Assembly: GCA_029266835.1 (NCBI GenBank)
Contig: JAQSWD010000018.1
Location: 1 to 64,000, forward strand
Direction: 5' to 3'
Source: Steroidobacteraceae bacterium
GTDB lineage: Bacteria; Pseudomonadota; Gammaproteobacteria; Steroidobacterales; Steroidobacteraceae
DNA length: 64,000 nt
Part shown: positions 8,328-17,061 of the stretch, piece by piece
Layout of the letters: each line of letters opens with the position of its first letter
Numbering within the stretch: the first letter of the stretch is position 1
Notes under the pieces: model-generated
Databases searched by the model: none
Told to the model about the DNA's origin: nothing
The model's input: only the letters and a program-made list of their open reading frames with translations
Program-made: the position numbers and the translations under genes

Positions 8328-9212
8328 TCAGGCGGCGCGCGGGCCGGAGTCCTGCCGCGCCGCGGGTGGCGCGGCATTCGCCGCTTCCGGCACCAGCAAT
8401 ACGTCGCACTCCGAATTCTGCAGCGCTTCGTGAGCCGTGCTGCCCAGCAGTGCCCGCCGGAAGCGCCCATGGCCACGCGTGCCCAGTATCAGCAGGTCCG
8501 GCCGCACTTCGGTCATCGCCTGGCGGATCGCCGGGGCGGGCCGCGCATCCATCAACATGACGCGATAGCGCCCGGGCTCGCGGCTGTACTGCTGCAGTTC
8601 CGCGTGGATCATCGCGGCGGCCTGCGACATCGACGCCGAGGCGTAACGCGCCACGCTGAGATTACCCACGCCGACGGTGTTCATCATGGCCTCGTACGGC
8701 GGCTCGTGCGCATGCACCACGGCCAGCCGCGCACCTTCGGCAAGCGGCAGCCGTTCGGCCAGGCGCACCACCTGCTGCGTGGCGGGTGACCCGTCCAGCG
8801 CCAGGAGCACGGAGTCGTAGGCGGCGCGTCCGGGGCGTCGCACGACCAGCACGGGACGGCGCGCTTCCGAGAGCAGCCTCTCGGTCAGCGTGCCGCGCAA
8901 CGCGTCGGCCGTCTTTTGCTCATGAGGCCCGATGACCACCAGATCCACGTTGGCCGCTTCCTCGCAGACCACCGTGGACGGACGACCGCAGCGCAGGACC
9001 AGCTGGATGCCATCGCCGGCGTGCCGCGCGCGATGCGCGAGCCGGCCGCTGGCACTCAGCAGCCGCTGCTCCAGTGTGCCGTTCTCGGCGCCCATGGGCG
9101 GCACCACGTGCACCAGCGTCAGGCTGGCGCGCAAGGCATCGCGAAGCTGGCAGGCACGGTCGACGGCCGCCTCGCTGCGAGGTTCGAGATCAGTGGCGCA
9201 CAGCAGTTTCAT
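8328..9212 (-). CDS. Tandem-domain universal stress protein (UspA family)
   Basis: 294 residues made of two Usp domains. The C-terminal domain has an intact ATP-binding signature, GTRGHGRFRRALLGST (G-x2-G-x9-G-S/T). In the N-terminal domain the same site reads GPHEQKTADALRGTL and is degenerate, so probably only one domain binds nucleotide. Such UspE/TeaD-like proteins are cytosolic stress or energy-state modulators with no assigned reaction. Its start lies inside the 3' end of the rnk-like gene (23-nt overlap), so the two form a coupled operon. It converges on ilvH with a short, very GC-rich spacer. Confidence 0.92.
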   Translation of the reverse strand: MKLLCATDLEPRSEAAVDRACQLRDALRASLTLVHVVPPMGAENGTLEQRLLSASGRLAHRARHAGDGIQLVLRCGRPSTVVCEEAANVDLVVIGPHEQKTADALRGTLTERLLSEARRPVLVVRRPGRAAYDSVLLALDGSPATQQVVRLAERLPLAEGARLAVVHAHEPPYEAMMNTVGVGNLSVARYASASMSQAAAMIHAELQQYSREPGRYRVMLMDARPAPAIRQAMTEVRPDLLILGTRGHGRFRRALLGSTAHEALQNSECDVLLVPEAANAAPPAARQDSGPRAA

Positions 9213-9624
9213 GGGAGCTCCTTACTTTTTCTATGCGCAGGCGGCGGATTCCGCCTGGCATGAGCCACTCCACCTCGTCACCTTCGCGGTAACCGAGCAA
9301 CGCGGTGCCGAGCGGCGCGAGCACGGAAATCCGGCCCTCCGCGGGCTGGGTCTCGTGCGGATACACCAGCGTGATCTCGCGGCGATCGCCTGCGGTCACG
9401 TCGACCACCGTGGCCACGCTGTACATGGTGATGACGCCGGGCGGAATGTCGTCCGGAGACACGATGATGGCGCGCTCGAGTTCGGCGCGCAGTTCGCGCA
9501 GGTGCGCGAGATCGTGCGCTCCCTCGCGTCCCCCGTCGAGCAGGAACGACAGGCGGCGCGCGTCGCCTTCGGCGACGAATATGGCGGGGCGGCCCGCGGG
9601 CAGGTGCAATGGTGAAAAGCTCAT
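9190..9624 (-). CDS. rnk: Rnk-type GreA/GreB family regulator of nucleoside diphosphate kinase
   Basis: 144 residues from the ATG at 9624 (MSFSPLHLP); longer upstream readings run into the divergent regulator promoter and have no matching sequence. A short N-terminal helical part (HLRELRAELERA) is followed by the GreA/GreB C-terminal FKBP-like domain (VATVVDVTAGDRREITLVY ... SVLAPLGTALLGYREGDEVEW). Rnk proteins bind RNA polymerase but lack the long GreA coiled coil; the N-terminal helix here is likewise short. It is the first gene of an operon with the Usp gene and is divergent from nhaR across 75 nt. Confidence 0.88.
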   Translation of the reverse strand: MSFSPLHLPAGRPAIFVAEGDARRLSFLLDGGREGAHDLAHLRELRAELERAIIVSPDDIPPGVITMYSVATVVDVTAGDRREITLVYPHETQPAEGRISVLAPLGTALLGYREGDEVEWLMPGGIRRLRIEKVRSSHETAVRH

Positions 9625-9699
9625 GCGGGCAATTCTGGCCAAACCGCATGCTTCGGACAATTTGAAAGATTCGCCAAATCGGTTAGCTTTTGTCGAACC

Positions 9700-10605
9700 A
9701 TGGCGATCTCGCGAAAACTCAACTACCAGCACCTGCTCTACTTCTGGTCGGTGGTGCGTACCGGCAGCCTGACGCGCGCCGCGAACGAACTCGCCCTGTC
9801 GCCGCCCACGGTGAGCGCGCAATTGCGCACGCTGGAGGAACGGCTCGGCGCCAAACTACTCACCAAGTCCGGGCGCAAACTCATCCCCACGGAAGTCGGC
9901 CGCGTGGTGTTCACGTACGCGGACCAGATCTTCGACGTCGGACGCGAGTTGCTCGACGCGCTCGAGCAGCGTCCTTCGCAGCGGCCACTGCGATTCACCG
10001 TGGGCATCGACGACGTGGTGCCCAAGGAAGTCGCGCAACGCCTGCTCGACCCCGCGATGCGCATGGGCCAACCCGTGCGCATCACCTGTCATGAAGGCAC
10101 GCTCGAGCGGCTGGTAGCCCGTCTCGCCATGCACGAGCTCGATGTCGTCATCTCGGACGCGCCTGCGTCACCGACGCTGAACGTGCGCGCCTACAATCAC
10201 CTGCTCGGCAGCTGCGGAATCACCTGGATGGCGACTCCGGCGATCGCCGCCAGCCTGCGGCGCGGATTCCCCCGCTCCCTCTCCGGTGTGCCCATGTTGC
10301 TGCCCACCGACGACACAGCCATCCGCCGCGCCCTCGATCAATGGCTGGAGCAGCACGATCTGCGCCCGGTGCTGGTCGGCGAATTCGAGGACTTCGGACT
10401 GTTGCGCGAGTTCGCGCGCGCCGGGCACGGCTTCGCGCCCGTCCCCGCGGTGCAGGAGTCGCAGTTCCGCCGGGAATACGGCTTCCAGCGCATCGGGGCG
10501 GCGCGTCCCGTCACGGCGCAATTTTTCGCCATCTCGTTGGAACGACGCATCCGACACCCCGCGATGGCGGCGGTGGTGGCCGGGGCGCGCGAGTTGTTCA
10601 CGTAA
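9700..10605 (+). CDS. nhaR: LysR family regulator, NhaR type
   Basis: 301 residues. The N-terminal winged helix-turn-helix begins [18 protein letters not shown], close to the characteristic start of NhaR, the sodium-responsive activator of Na+/H+ antiporter genes. Residues about 90-300 form the usual LysR effector domain. The stop is only 10 nt before mrpA on the same strand, so nhaR probably leads the mrp operon and controls it in response to Na+ or pH. The 75-nt gap to the divergent rnk gene must hold its promoter. Codon use matches the neighbours and the protein is full length. Confidence 0.93.
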   Translation: MAISRKLNYQHLLYFWSVVRTGSLTRAANELALSPPTVSAQLRTLEERLGAKLLTKSGRKLIPTEVGRVVFTYADQIFDVGRELLDALEQRPSQRPLRFTVGIDDVVPKEVAQRLLDPAMRMGQPVRITCHEGTLERLVARLAMHELDVVISDAPASPTLNVRAYNHLLGSCGITWMATPAIAASLRRGFPRSLSGVPMLLPTDDTAIRRALDQWLEQHDLRPVLVGEFEDFGLLREFARAGHGFAPVPAVQESQFRREYGFQRIGAARPVTAQFFAISLERRIRHPAMAAVVAGARELFT

Positions 10606-10615
10606 TATCACCTGC

Positions 10616-13549
10616 ATGAGCCGATCCCTGGTCCTCGCGGTGATCCTTCTGCTGCCTTTCGTCGGCAGCCTGTGCGCCGCGATGCTGCCGCGGAACGCCC
10701 GCAATGGCGCCGCGACGCTGGCAGGCGCGTTCGCGCTGGCGACTGCGGTGCTCGCGGCCACGCTGTACGGCGACGTGAGCGATGGCGGTGTGGTCCGCGC
10801 GGGGCTTGCCTGGCTGCCACAGTGGGGGCTTTCGCTCAGCCTGCGGCTCGATGGACTGGCCTGGGTGTTCACGCTGCTCGTGTCGGGCGTGGGGACGTTG
10901 GTGGTGTTCTATGCCCGCTACTACATGTCTCCCGCGGATCCCGTGCCGCGTTTCTTCTCATTCCTGCTCGCCTTCATGGGCGCGATGCTGGGCATCGTGC
11001 TGTCGGGCAACCTGATCCAGCTCGCGGTGTTCTGGGAGCTCACCAGCTTCACCTCGTTCATGCTCATCGCGTACTGGTATCACCGCGGTGAAGCGCGGCG
11101 TGGCGCCGGCATGTCGCTCACGGTCACGGCTGCGGGTGGCTTGTGCCTGCTCGCCGCGGTGCTGCTCATCGGCGAGATCGTCGGCAGCTACGAACTCGAC
11201 GACCTGCTGGCCGCGGGCGACACCGTGCGCACGCATGCCTGGTATCCGACCCTGCTGGTGCTGCTGCTCATCGGCGCTTTCACCAAGAGCGCGCAGTTTC
11301 CGTTCCACTTCTGGCTGCCGCATGCCATGGCCGCGCCCACTCCGGTTTCGGCCTATCTGCACTCGGCCACCATGGTGAAGGCGGGTGTTTTCCTGCTGGC
11401 CAGGTTGTGGCCGGTCCTGTCGGGCACGGATCTGTGGTTCACGCTGGTGTGCGGCGCCGGCTTGATCACGCTGCTGCTCGGCGCCGTCGCGGCGCTGTTC
11501 CAGCGCGACATCAAGGGTGTGCTCGCCTACTCGACGATCAGCCATCTCGGACTGGTCACCCTGCTGCTGGGCATGAACAGCGCGCTGGCGCTGATCGCCG
11601 CCGTGTTCCACATGATGAATCACGCCACGTTCAAGGCTTCACTGTTCATGGCGGCCGGCATCGTCGATCACGAGTCCGGCACCCGCAACCTGAAGAGACT
11701 GGGCGGGCTCGCGGCCGTCATGCCGATTACGGCGACGCTGGCCACGGTGGCCGCCGCGGCCATGGCCGGCGTGCCACTGATGAACGGATTCCTGTCCAAG
11801 GAAATGTTCTTCGCCGAAACCATCTTCGCGAGCGCCAACCCCTGGCTGCGCTTCGGCCTGCCATCGGTGGCGACACTGGCCGGCGTGTTCAGCGTGGCGT
11901 ACTCGCTGAGACTCGTGCATCGCACGTTCTTCGGTCCGATGTCGCAGAATCTTCCGCGCGAGCCGCACGACCCCACGCGCTGGATGCTGGCGCCGAGCGC
12001 GCTGCTGGTGGCGGCCTGCCTGCTGGTCGGCATATTCCCTGCGCGCACCATCGGACCTTTCCTCGACGGTGCGGCGAGGGCCGTACTCGGGTCGGACATG
12101 CCCGGATACAGCCTGGCCGTGTGGCACGGGCTCACGTTGCCGTTGATCATGAGCGTGGTCGCGCTCATCGGCGGCACGCTGCTCTATCTACTGCTGTACC
12201 GGCGTCGCGATGGCGCGCTGGCGCCCGCGCCCTTCAGCAAGCCGCTGGATGGCAAGCGCAGCTTCGACGTCTCCATGGTGGTGCTCATGCGCACCGCGGA
12301 CCGGTTGCTGAACACGTTCTCGACCCGCCGCCTGCAACCACAGCTCGCGCTCATCGTGCTTGCCGCCGTGGCCGTCACCACTTACACGATCTGGCATCAG
12401 AGAGCGCTGGCTCACAGCATCGTGTCGACGCCGCTGAATCCCACGTTCGCGTTGTTATGGGTGGTCGGCGGGGCCTGTGCGATCGGCGCCGCCATGCAGG
12501 CGAAGTTCCATCGTCTCGCGGCGCTCATCATGACCGGCGGCGCGGGTCTCATCACCTGCCTCACCTTCGCGTGGTTCTCGGCGCCCGACCTCGCGCTCAC
12601 CCAGGTGAGCGTGGAAGTGGTGACCACGGTGCTGCTGGTGCTGGGACTGCGCTGGCTGCCGAAACGGCTGGAAAGCGAGGAGCCGGATCGGGGCACCTGG
12701 TCGCGCGCGCGTGTGCGGCGCATGCGCGACGCGGTGCTCGCCGTGATCGGCGGCACGGGGCTCGCGGCCATCGCGTACGTCATCATGACCCGCCCGCGCA
12801 CGCCGGGCATCGCGGAATATTTCCTGACGAACGCGCTGCCGGAGGGCGGCGGGCGCAACGTGGTCAACGTCATCCTCGTCGACTTCCGCGGCTTCGACAC
12901 CCTCGGCGAGATCACCGTGGTCGGCATCGTGGCGCTGGCGGTGTACAAACTGCTGCGGCGGTTCCGCCCGGCGCCCGAGAGCATGCCACTGCCGCGCGCG
13001 CAGCTCGCGGATGGTGACGGATTCTCCCCGGTGCCCAGCGGCGATTCGCTGCCGCGCGGCACCATGCGCGTGCCCGCGGTGCTCGGAAGATTGTTGCTGC
13101 CGGTCGCGGGCGTGATCTCGGTGTTTTTTCTACTGCGCGGACACAACGCACCCGGCGGCGGATTCGTCGGCGGCCTCGTGCTGGCCACGGGCTTCATCGT
13201 GCAGTACATGGTCAGCGGCACCCTCTGGATCGAGTCGCGCATGAACATCCATCCGCAGTACGCGATCGCACTCGGCCTGCTGTGCGCCGCCGGCGCGGGT
13301 GTGGCAGCGTGGCTGCTGCCCGGCAACTTCCTCACCAGCCTCGAATGGCACGCCGCGCTGCCGCTGCTGGGCGAGGTGCACCTGTCGAGCACGCTGCTGT
13401 TCGATCTCGGCGTCTATCTTCTGGTCGTGGGCGGGAGCACGCTGATTCTCATCGCGCTGGCTCACCAGTCCCTGCGCAGCTATCGCCGGCCCGTCGAGAC
13501 CTCCTCGACGCATGTGCGGCCTGCCGCGCCCGGCGAAGGGAGCCAGTAG
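10616..13549 (+). CDS. mrpA: Mrp Na+/H+ antiporter subunit A (fused A-B form)
   Basis: 977 residues from the ATG at 10616, 10 nt after nhaR. The large N-terminal part is the NuoL-like proton channel ([29 protein letters not shown]), followed by the MrpA-specific C-terminal domains. The last 150 or so residues are the MnhB domain ([19 protein letters not shown]), normally a separate gene in Bacillus-type operons, so this is the PhaAB-like fusion found in proteobacteria. It acts in the inner membrane as part of a hetero-oligomeric Na+(K+)/H+ antiporter for sodium and alkaline tolerance. mrpC begins 4 nt after its stop. Confidence 0.96.
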   Translation: MSRSLVLAVILLLPFVGSLCAAMLPRNARNGAATLAGAFALATAVLAATLYGDVSDGGVVRAGLAWLPQWGLSLSLRLDGLAWVFTLLVSGVGTLVVFYARYYMSPADPVPRFFSFLLAFMGAMLGIVLSGNLIQLAVFWELTSFTSFMLIAYWYHRGEARRGAGMSLTVTAAGGLCLLAAVLLIGEIVGSYELDDLLAAGDTVRTHAWYPTLLVLLLIGAFTKSAQFPFHFWLPHAMAAPTPVSAYLHSATMVKAGVFLLARLWPVLSGTDLWFTLVCGAGLITLLLGAVAALFQRDIKGVLAYSTISHLGLVTLLLGMNSALALIAAVFHMMNHATFKASLFMAAGIVDHESGTRNLKRLGGLAAVMPITATLATVAAAAMAGVPLMNGFLSKEMFFAETIFASANPWLRFGLPSVATLAGVFSVAYSLRLVHRTFFGPMSQNLPREPHDPTRWMLAPSALLVAACLLVGIFPARTIGPFLDGAARAVLGSDMPGYSLAVWHGLTLPLIMSVVALIGGTLLYLLLYRRRDGALAPAPFSKPLDGKRSFDVSMVVLMRTADRLLNTFSTRRLQPQLALIVLAAVAVTTYTIWHQRALAHSIVSTPLNPTFALLWVVGGACAIGAAMQAKFHRLAALIMTGGAGLITCLTFAWFSAPDLALTQVSVEVVTTVLLVLGLRWLPKRLESEEPDRGTWSRARVRRMRDAVLAVIGGTGLAAIAYVIMTRPRTPGIAEYFLTNALPEGGGRNVVNVILVDFRGFDTLGEITVVGIVALAVYKLLRRFRPAPESMPLPRAQLADGDGFSPVPSGDSLPRGTMRVPAVLGRLLLPVAGVISVFFLLRGHNAPGGGFVGGLVLATGFIVQYMVSGTLWIESRMNIHPQYAIALGLLCAAGAGVAAWLLPGNFLTSLEWHAALPLLGEVHLSSTLLFDLGVYLLVVGGSTLILIALAHQSLRSYRRPVETSSTHVRPAAPGEGSQ

Positions 13550-13553
13550 TCAG

Positions 13554-13892
13554 ATGGAGATGGTCGTCGCCCTCGCCATCGGTGTGCTGGCAGCCTCGGG
13601 CATCTGGCTGCTGCTGCGGCCACGCACCTTCCAGGTCATCATCGGCATGTCGCTGCTGTCCTACGCAGTGAACCTGTTCATCTTCTCGATGGGCAGGCTC
13701 AAAGTCGACTCGCCGCCCATCCTGGATGGCGCGACCGACCTGTCGCGTCTCGCCGATCCCGTGCCGCAGTCGCTGGTGCTCACCGCCATCGTCATCGGCT
13801 TCGCCACCACGGCCCTGTTCCTCGTCGTCATCATCGCCACGCGCGGCATGACGGGCACCGACCATGTCGATGGCCAGGAGCGTGACTCGTGA
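13554..13892 (+). CDS. mrpC: Mrp antiporter subunit C
   Basis: 112 residues from the ATG at 13554, 4 nt after the mrpA stop. NuoK-like small subunit with three transmembrane helices; the GMSLLSYAVNLFIFSMG helix and the QSLVLTAIVIGFATTAL segment are the conserved MnhC/NuoK pattern. It forms part of the membrane core of the antiporter. The final codons overlap the mrpD start (GTGA), so it is translationally coupled to mrpD. Confidence 0.95.
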   Translation: MEMVVALAIGVLAASGIWLLLRPRTFQVIIGMSLLSYAVNLFIFSMGRLKVDSPPILDGATDLSRLADPVPQSLVLTAIVIGFATTALFLVVIIATRGMTGTDHVDGQERDS

Positions 13893-15520
13893 TCGACTGG
13901 GCCCGCCACCTGCCGGTATTGCCCATCGTGATCCCGCTGATCACGGGCGCGGTACTGCTGCTGCTCGCGGAGACGCGACGCGTGCCGCGGCTGGTGCTCA
14001 CGTTGTCGAGCACGCTGGCGCAACTGGCCGCCGCAATCGCCATGGTGTGGATCACCTCCGACCTCGTGCCCGGCATCTGGCCCGAAGGAATCGGCGTCTA
14101 TGCCATCGGCGACTGGCGCGCCCCGGTCGGCATCGTGCTCGTGGTCGACCGGTTGTCGGCGCTCATGGTGCTGGTGAATTCCATCCTCGCGCTGGCGTCG
14201 GTGGTGTATTCCATCGGCCGCTGGGATCGCATGGGAGTGCACTATCACTCACTGGTGCAATTCCTGCTGATGGGGCTCAACGGCGCCTTCCTCACGGGCG
14301 ACCTGTTCAACCTGTTCGTGTTCTTCGAGGTCCTGCTCGCGGCCTCGTATGCGCTGCTGCTTCATGGCGGCGGCCCGCAGCGCACGAAGATGTCGCTGCA
14401 TTTCGTGGCGGTGAACCTCACGGCCTCGTTCGCCTTCCTGCTGGGCGTGGCGATGATCTACAGCGTCGTGGGCACGCTGAACATGGCGGAGATCGCCGTG
14501 CATTGGCGCGGCATGTCCGAGGGGGACCACAACATTGCCGAGGCCGGCGCCGCCATCCTGGCCATTGCGTTCCTCGTGAAGGCGGCGGGCTGGCCGCTGA
14601 GTTTCTGGCTGCCGGGCGCGTATCACGCCGCGGGCGCGCCCGTCGCGGCGATGTTCGCCATCACCACCAAGGTGGGTGTGTACGCCATCCTGCGCGCGGC
14701 CTCGCTGCTCGAGGACGCCAGCACTCCGTTCGGTGGCGTGTGGCTGTACTACCTGGCGCTGGCGACGATGGTGTATGGCATCCTCGGCATGCTGGCATCG
14801 CGCCAGTTGCCGCGCCTGGTGGCGTTCGTGGTGATCCTTTCCTCCGGCACGATACTGGCGGCCGTCGGCTCGGGCGTGCCCGCGATGCTCGCGCCCGCGC
14901 TGTTCTACATGCTGGGCTCGGTGTTCGCGACCGCGGCGTTCTTCCTGCTCACCGGCATGGCGGAGCGCCTGCGGTCCGCGCCCGTGCGCGAGGAAGAGAC
15001 CGCCGCCACGCCGCCGCCTACCTACTCGGCATTCGCGGTGGGCGAGCCACCCGACCCCTATTCTCCCGACGACGAAGTGGGCGTGGCGCTGCCCGCGGCC
15101 ACCGCGTTCCTCGGCCTCACCTTCGTCTGCTGCGCGCTGCTGGTCACCGGCCTGCCACCGCTGGCGGGGTTCATCGCGAAGTTCGCGCTGGTCGCGGCCG
15201 CCATCGACGCCCTGCCGCCGTTCGGCGCCTTCGGGCGCGAATGGCTGCTGGTGATCGCCCTGCTCGGCGGCGGTCTCGCGGGTCTCATCGCGCTGTCGCG
15301 CGTGGGGATGCGGCTGTTCTGGAGCGTGGCGGGCCGGCAGACGCCGCGCCTGTGGATCAGCGAAGCGGCGCCGGTGGCGTTCCTCATACTCATCTGCATT
15401 GCGCTCACGGTGGCCGCGGGCCCCGCCATGACCTATCTCGACTCCGCGGCTTCGGCGCTGGAAAACCCGGAGGCCTACATCCGCAACGTGCTGGCGCCGA
15501 CCGATGGAGCCGCGGAATGA
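13889..15520 (+). CDS. mrpD: Mrp antiporter subunit D
   Basis: 543 residues starting with GTG that overlaps the mrpC stop. NuoM/N-like antiporter subunit with about 14 transmembrane helices. Conserved pieces include the FEVLLAASYALLLHG helix with its key Glu, the VKAAGWPLSFWLPGAYHAA loop with its Lys, and LPPLAGFIAKFALV. Between about residues 365 and 395 there is a polar, Pro-rich insertion (EEETAATPPP) in a cytosolic or periplasmic loop that I do not recall as typical. Next to subunit A it forms the second ion pathway. Confidence 0.95.
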   Translation: MIDWARHLPVLPIVIPLITGAVLLLLAETRRVPRLVLTLSSTLAQLAAAIAMVWITSDLVPGIWPEGIGVYAIGDWRAPVGIVLVVDRLSALMVLVNSILALASVVYSIGRWDRMGVHYHSLVQFLLMGLNGAFLTGDLFNLFVFFEVLLAASYALLLHGGGPQRTKMSLHFVAVNLTASFAFLLGVAMIYSVVGTLNMAEIAVHWRGMSEGDHNIAEAGAAILAIAFLVKAAGWPLSFWLPGAYHAAGAPVAAMFAITTKVGVYAILRAASLLEDASTPFGGVWLYYLALATMVYGILGMLASRQLPRLVAFVVILSSGTILAAVGSGVPAMLAPALFYMLGSVFATAAFFLLTGMAERLRSAPVREEETAATPPPTYSAFAVGEPPDPYSPDDEVGVALPAATAFLGLTFVCCALLVTGLPPLAGFIAKFALVAAAIDALPPFGAFGREWLLVIALLGGGLAGLIALSRVGMRLFWSVAGRQTPRLWISEAAPVAFLILICIALTVAAGPAMTYLDSAASALENPEAYIRNVLAPTDGAAE

Positions 15521-16005
15521 GAGACCGCAAGCCCTGGTTGCTGGTGGTGGGACTGACTCTCACCTGGCTACTGCTCGCGGCACAGGTGTCGCTGACGCAA
15601 CTGCTGCTGGGCATGGCCGTGGCGTTGCTCATGGTGTTCCGTTTCCGTCCCGTGCGGCCGGTGCAACCGAGGTTGCGACGGCCGGCGAGCGCCTTCCGGT
15701 TGCTGGGTCGCGTGACGCTGGACATCCTCCGGTCCAACTACAACGTCGCGCGCATCGTGCTGGGCCTCACCGGCGGGCGGGAGATCCGCCCCGGCTTCGT
15801 GGACATTCCGCTGAAGCTGCGCGACCCGCACGGCCTCGCCACGCTCTCGGCCATCGTCACGTCGACACCCGGCACGGTGTGGGCCAATCTGTCCGAGGAC
15901 GGCTCCACGCTCACGTTGCACGTACTCGACCTGACCGAAAACCAGCACTGGATAGACACCATCAAGCAGCGCTATGAAAGCCTGCTCATGGAGATCTTCG
16001 AATGA
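15517..16005 (+). CDS. mrpE: Mrp antiporter subunit E
   Basis: 162 residues from the ATG at 15517, overlapping the mrpD stop by 4 nt. The N-terminal two hydrophobic helices (LLVVGLTLTWLLLAAQVSL, LLLGMAVALLMVF) and the soluble domain with LSAIVTSTPGTVWANLSED are characteristic of MnhE. MrpE is needed for normal complex function and level but does not itself move ions. It is followed by mrpF with a 4-nt overlap. Confidence 0.95.
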   Translation: MRDRKPWLLVVGLTLTWLLLAAQVSLTQLLLGMAVALLMVFRFRPVRPVQPRLRRPASAFRLLGRVTLDILRSNYNVARIVLGLTGGREIRPGFVDIPLKLRDPHGLATLSAIVTSTPGTVWANLSEDGSTLTLHVLDLTENQHWIDTIKQRYESLLMEIFE

Positions 16006-16283
16006 ACGGCATCCTCGATTTCGCCATCGGCTTCGCGCAGCTGTGCTTCGTGCTGGCCATGGCCTTCGCCGCGATCCGCGTACTGCGGGGCCCCCGCGCG
16101 CAGGATCGCATCCTCGCGCTCGATACTTTCTACGTGAACGGCATGATGACGCTGCTGGCGCTGGGCATCCGCTCCGGCTCTACCATGTACTTCGACGTCG
16201 CCCTGCTGATCGCGCTGTTCGGCTTCGTCGGCTCGATCGCGCTGTCGAAGTTCCTGCTGCGCGGCGAGGCCATCGAGCCATGA
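16002..16283 (+). CDS. mrpF: Mrp antiporter subunit F
   Basis: 93 residues, three transmembrane helices. The RVLRGPRAQDRILALDT segment between helices 1 and 2 is the conserved MnhF/PhaF signature. The start overlaps the mrpE stop and the stop overlaps the mrpG start, each by 4 nt, so the whole operon is translated as a coupled series that can keep subunit ratios equal. Confidence 0.95.
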   Translation: MNGILDFAIGFAQLCFVLAMAFAAIRVLRGPRAQDRILALDTFYVNGMMTLLALGIRSGSTMYFDVALLIALFGFVGSIALSKFLLRGEAIEP

Positions 16284-16603
16284 CCGGCGACTCGCTTCCG
16301 GCCTGGGCGTCGATCATCGCCGCGGTGTTGCTCGTCGTCGGTGGGCTGTGCACCGCCCTCGGCTCCCTCGGGCTGCTGCGGCTGCCAAGTTTTTACGCGC
16401 GCATGCATGGGCCCTCCATGGGCAACACGCTGGGGCTGGGATGCGTGCTGCTGGCATCCATGCTTCTGGCGTCGGTCACGAGCGGCAAGGCCGTGGTACA
16501 CGAGGTGCTCATCACCGTGTTCGTGGTGACCACCTCGCCCATCACGGCCATGCTGCTCATGCAGGCCTCCGTTCGGCGTCCGAAGGTCCCGCCCGCCGGC
16601 TGA
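16280..16603 (+). CDS. mrpG: Mrp antiporter subunit G
   Basis: 107 residues, three transmembrane helices. The GSLGLLRLPSFYARMHGPS loop is the conserved MnhG/PhaG motif, and VFVVTTSPITAMLLMQA forms the last helix. It is the last gene of the mrp operon; an 80-nt gap holding a BlaI-type operator separates it from the next gene, so transcription probably restarts there. Confidence 0.95.
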   Translation: MTGDSLPAWASIIAAVLLVVGGLCTALGSLGLLRLPSFYARMHGPSMGNTLGLGCVLLASMLLASVTSGKAVVHEVLITVFVVTTSPITAMLLMQASVRRPKVPPAG

Positions 16604-16609
16604 ACGCTT

Positions 16610-16671
16610 ACTACTAGACTTATAGTTGACAAGTCGTCGCTGTCGGCGTTAACTACTAGACATCTAGTAGT
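16610..16671 (+). promoter_or_regulatory. BlaI-type operator region (two ACTACTAGAC half-sites, one in a palindrome)
   Basis: ACTACTAGA-CA-TCTAGTAGT at 16652-16671 is an inverted repeat with 9-nt arms and a 2-nt spacer, 12 nt before the blaI-like start codon. The 10-mer ACTACTAGAC also occurs at 16610-16619, followed by a weaker inverted partner (TATAGTT). Two sites about 42 nt apart in front of a BlaI/MecI-family gene suggest autoregulation by a dimeric repressor. The region is also more AT-rich than its surroundings, as expected of a promoter. Binding itself is inference. Confidence 0.75.
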
Positions 16672-16683
16672 GAGGCGCCCCAC

Positions 16684-17061
16684 GTGACCAACGACATCTA
16701 TCTCACCGATCGCGAAGCCGACGTCATGCAGGTGCTCTGGGAGCACGGCCCGTCGGTGGTCAACGAGGTCAAGGAGAAGCTGGCCGACGATCTGGCATAC
16801 ACCACGGTGCTCACCATCCTGCGCACGCTGGAGCAGAAGGGGTACGTGAAGCACGAGGAGGAGGGGCGCGTGCATCGCTACTTCGCCACGGTGAAGGAAG
16901 ACGCCGCGCGCAAGAGCGCCTTGCAACACCTCACCGGCAAGTTGTTCAAGGGCTCGGCGGAACTGCTGTTCACTCACCTGGTGTCGGACAAGAAACTCTC
17001 CGCCGACCAGATCCAGCGCATGCGCGAGCTGCTCGCCAGCACCGGGAAGAAGGAGAAGTAG
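16684..17061 (+). CDS. BlaI/MecI family transcriptional repressor
   Basis: 125 residues from the GTG at 16684. Winged-helix DNA-binding domain (LTDREADVMQVLWEHGPS, LAYTTVLTILRTLEQKGYV) with a C-terminal dimerisation helix region, the size of BlaI/MecI/CopY repressors. These are inactivated by proteolysis downstream of a membrane M56 sensor, and such a sensor gene follows directly (the stop TAG abuts the next ATG). The palindromic operator lies immediately upstream. It controls an M56/DUF3471 protein here, not an obvious beta-lactamase, so the inducing signal is unknown. Confidence 0.93.
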   Translation: MTNDIYLTDREADVMQVLWEHGPSVVNEVKEKLADDLAYTTVLTILRTLEQKGYVKHEEEGRVHRYFATVKEDAARKSALQHLTGKLFKGSAELLFTHLVSDKKLSADQIQRMRELLASTGKKEK

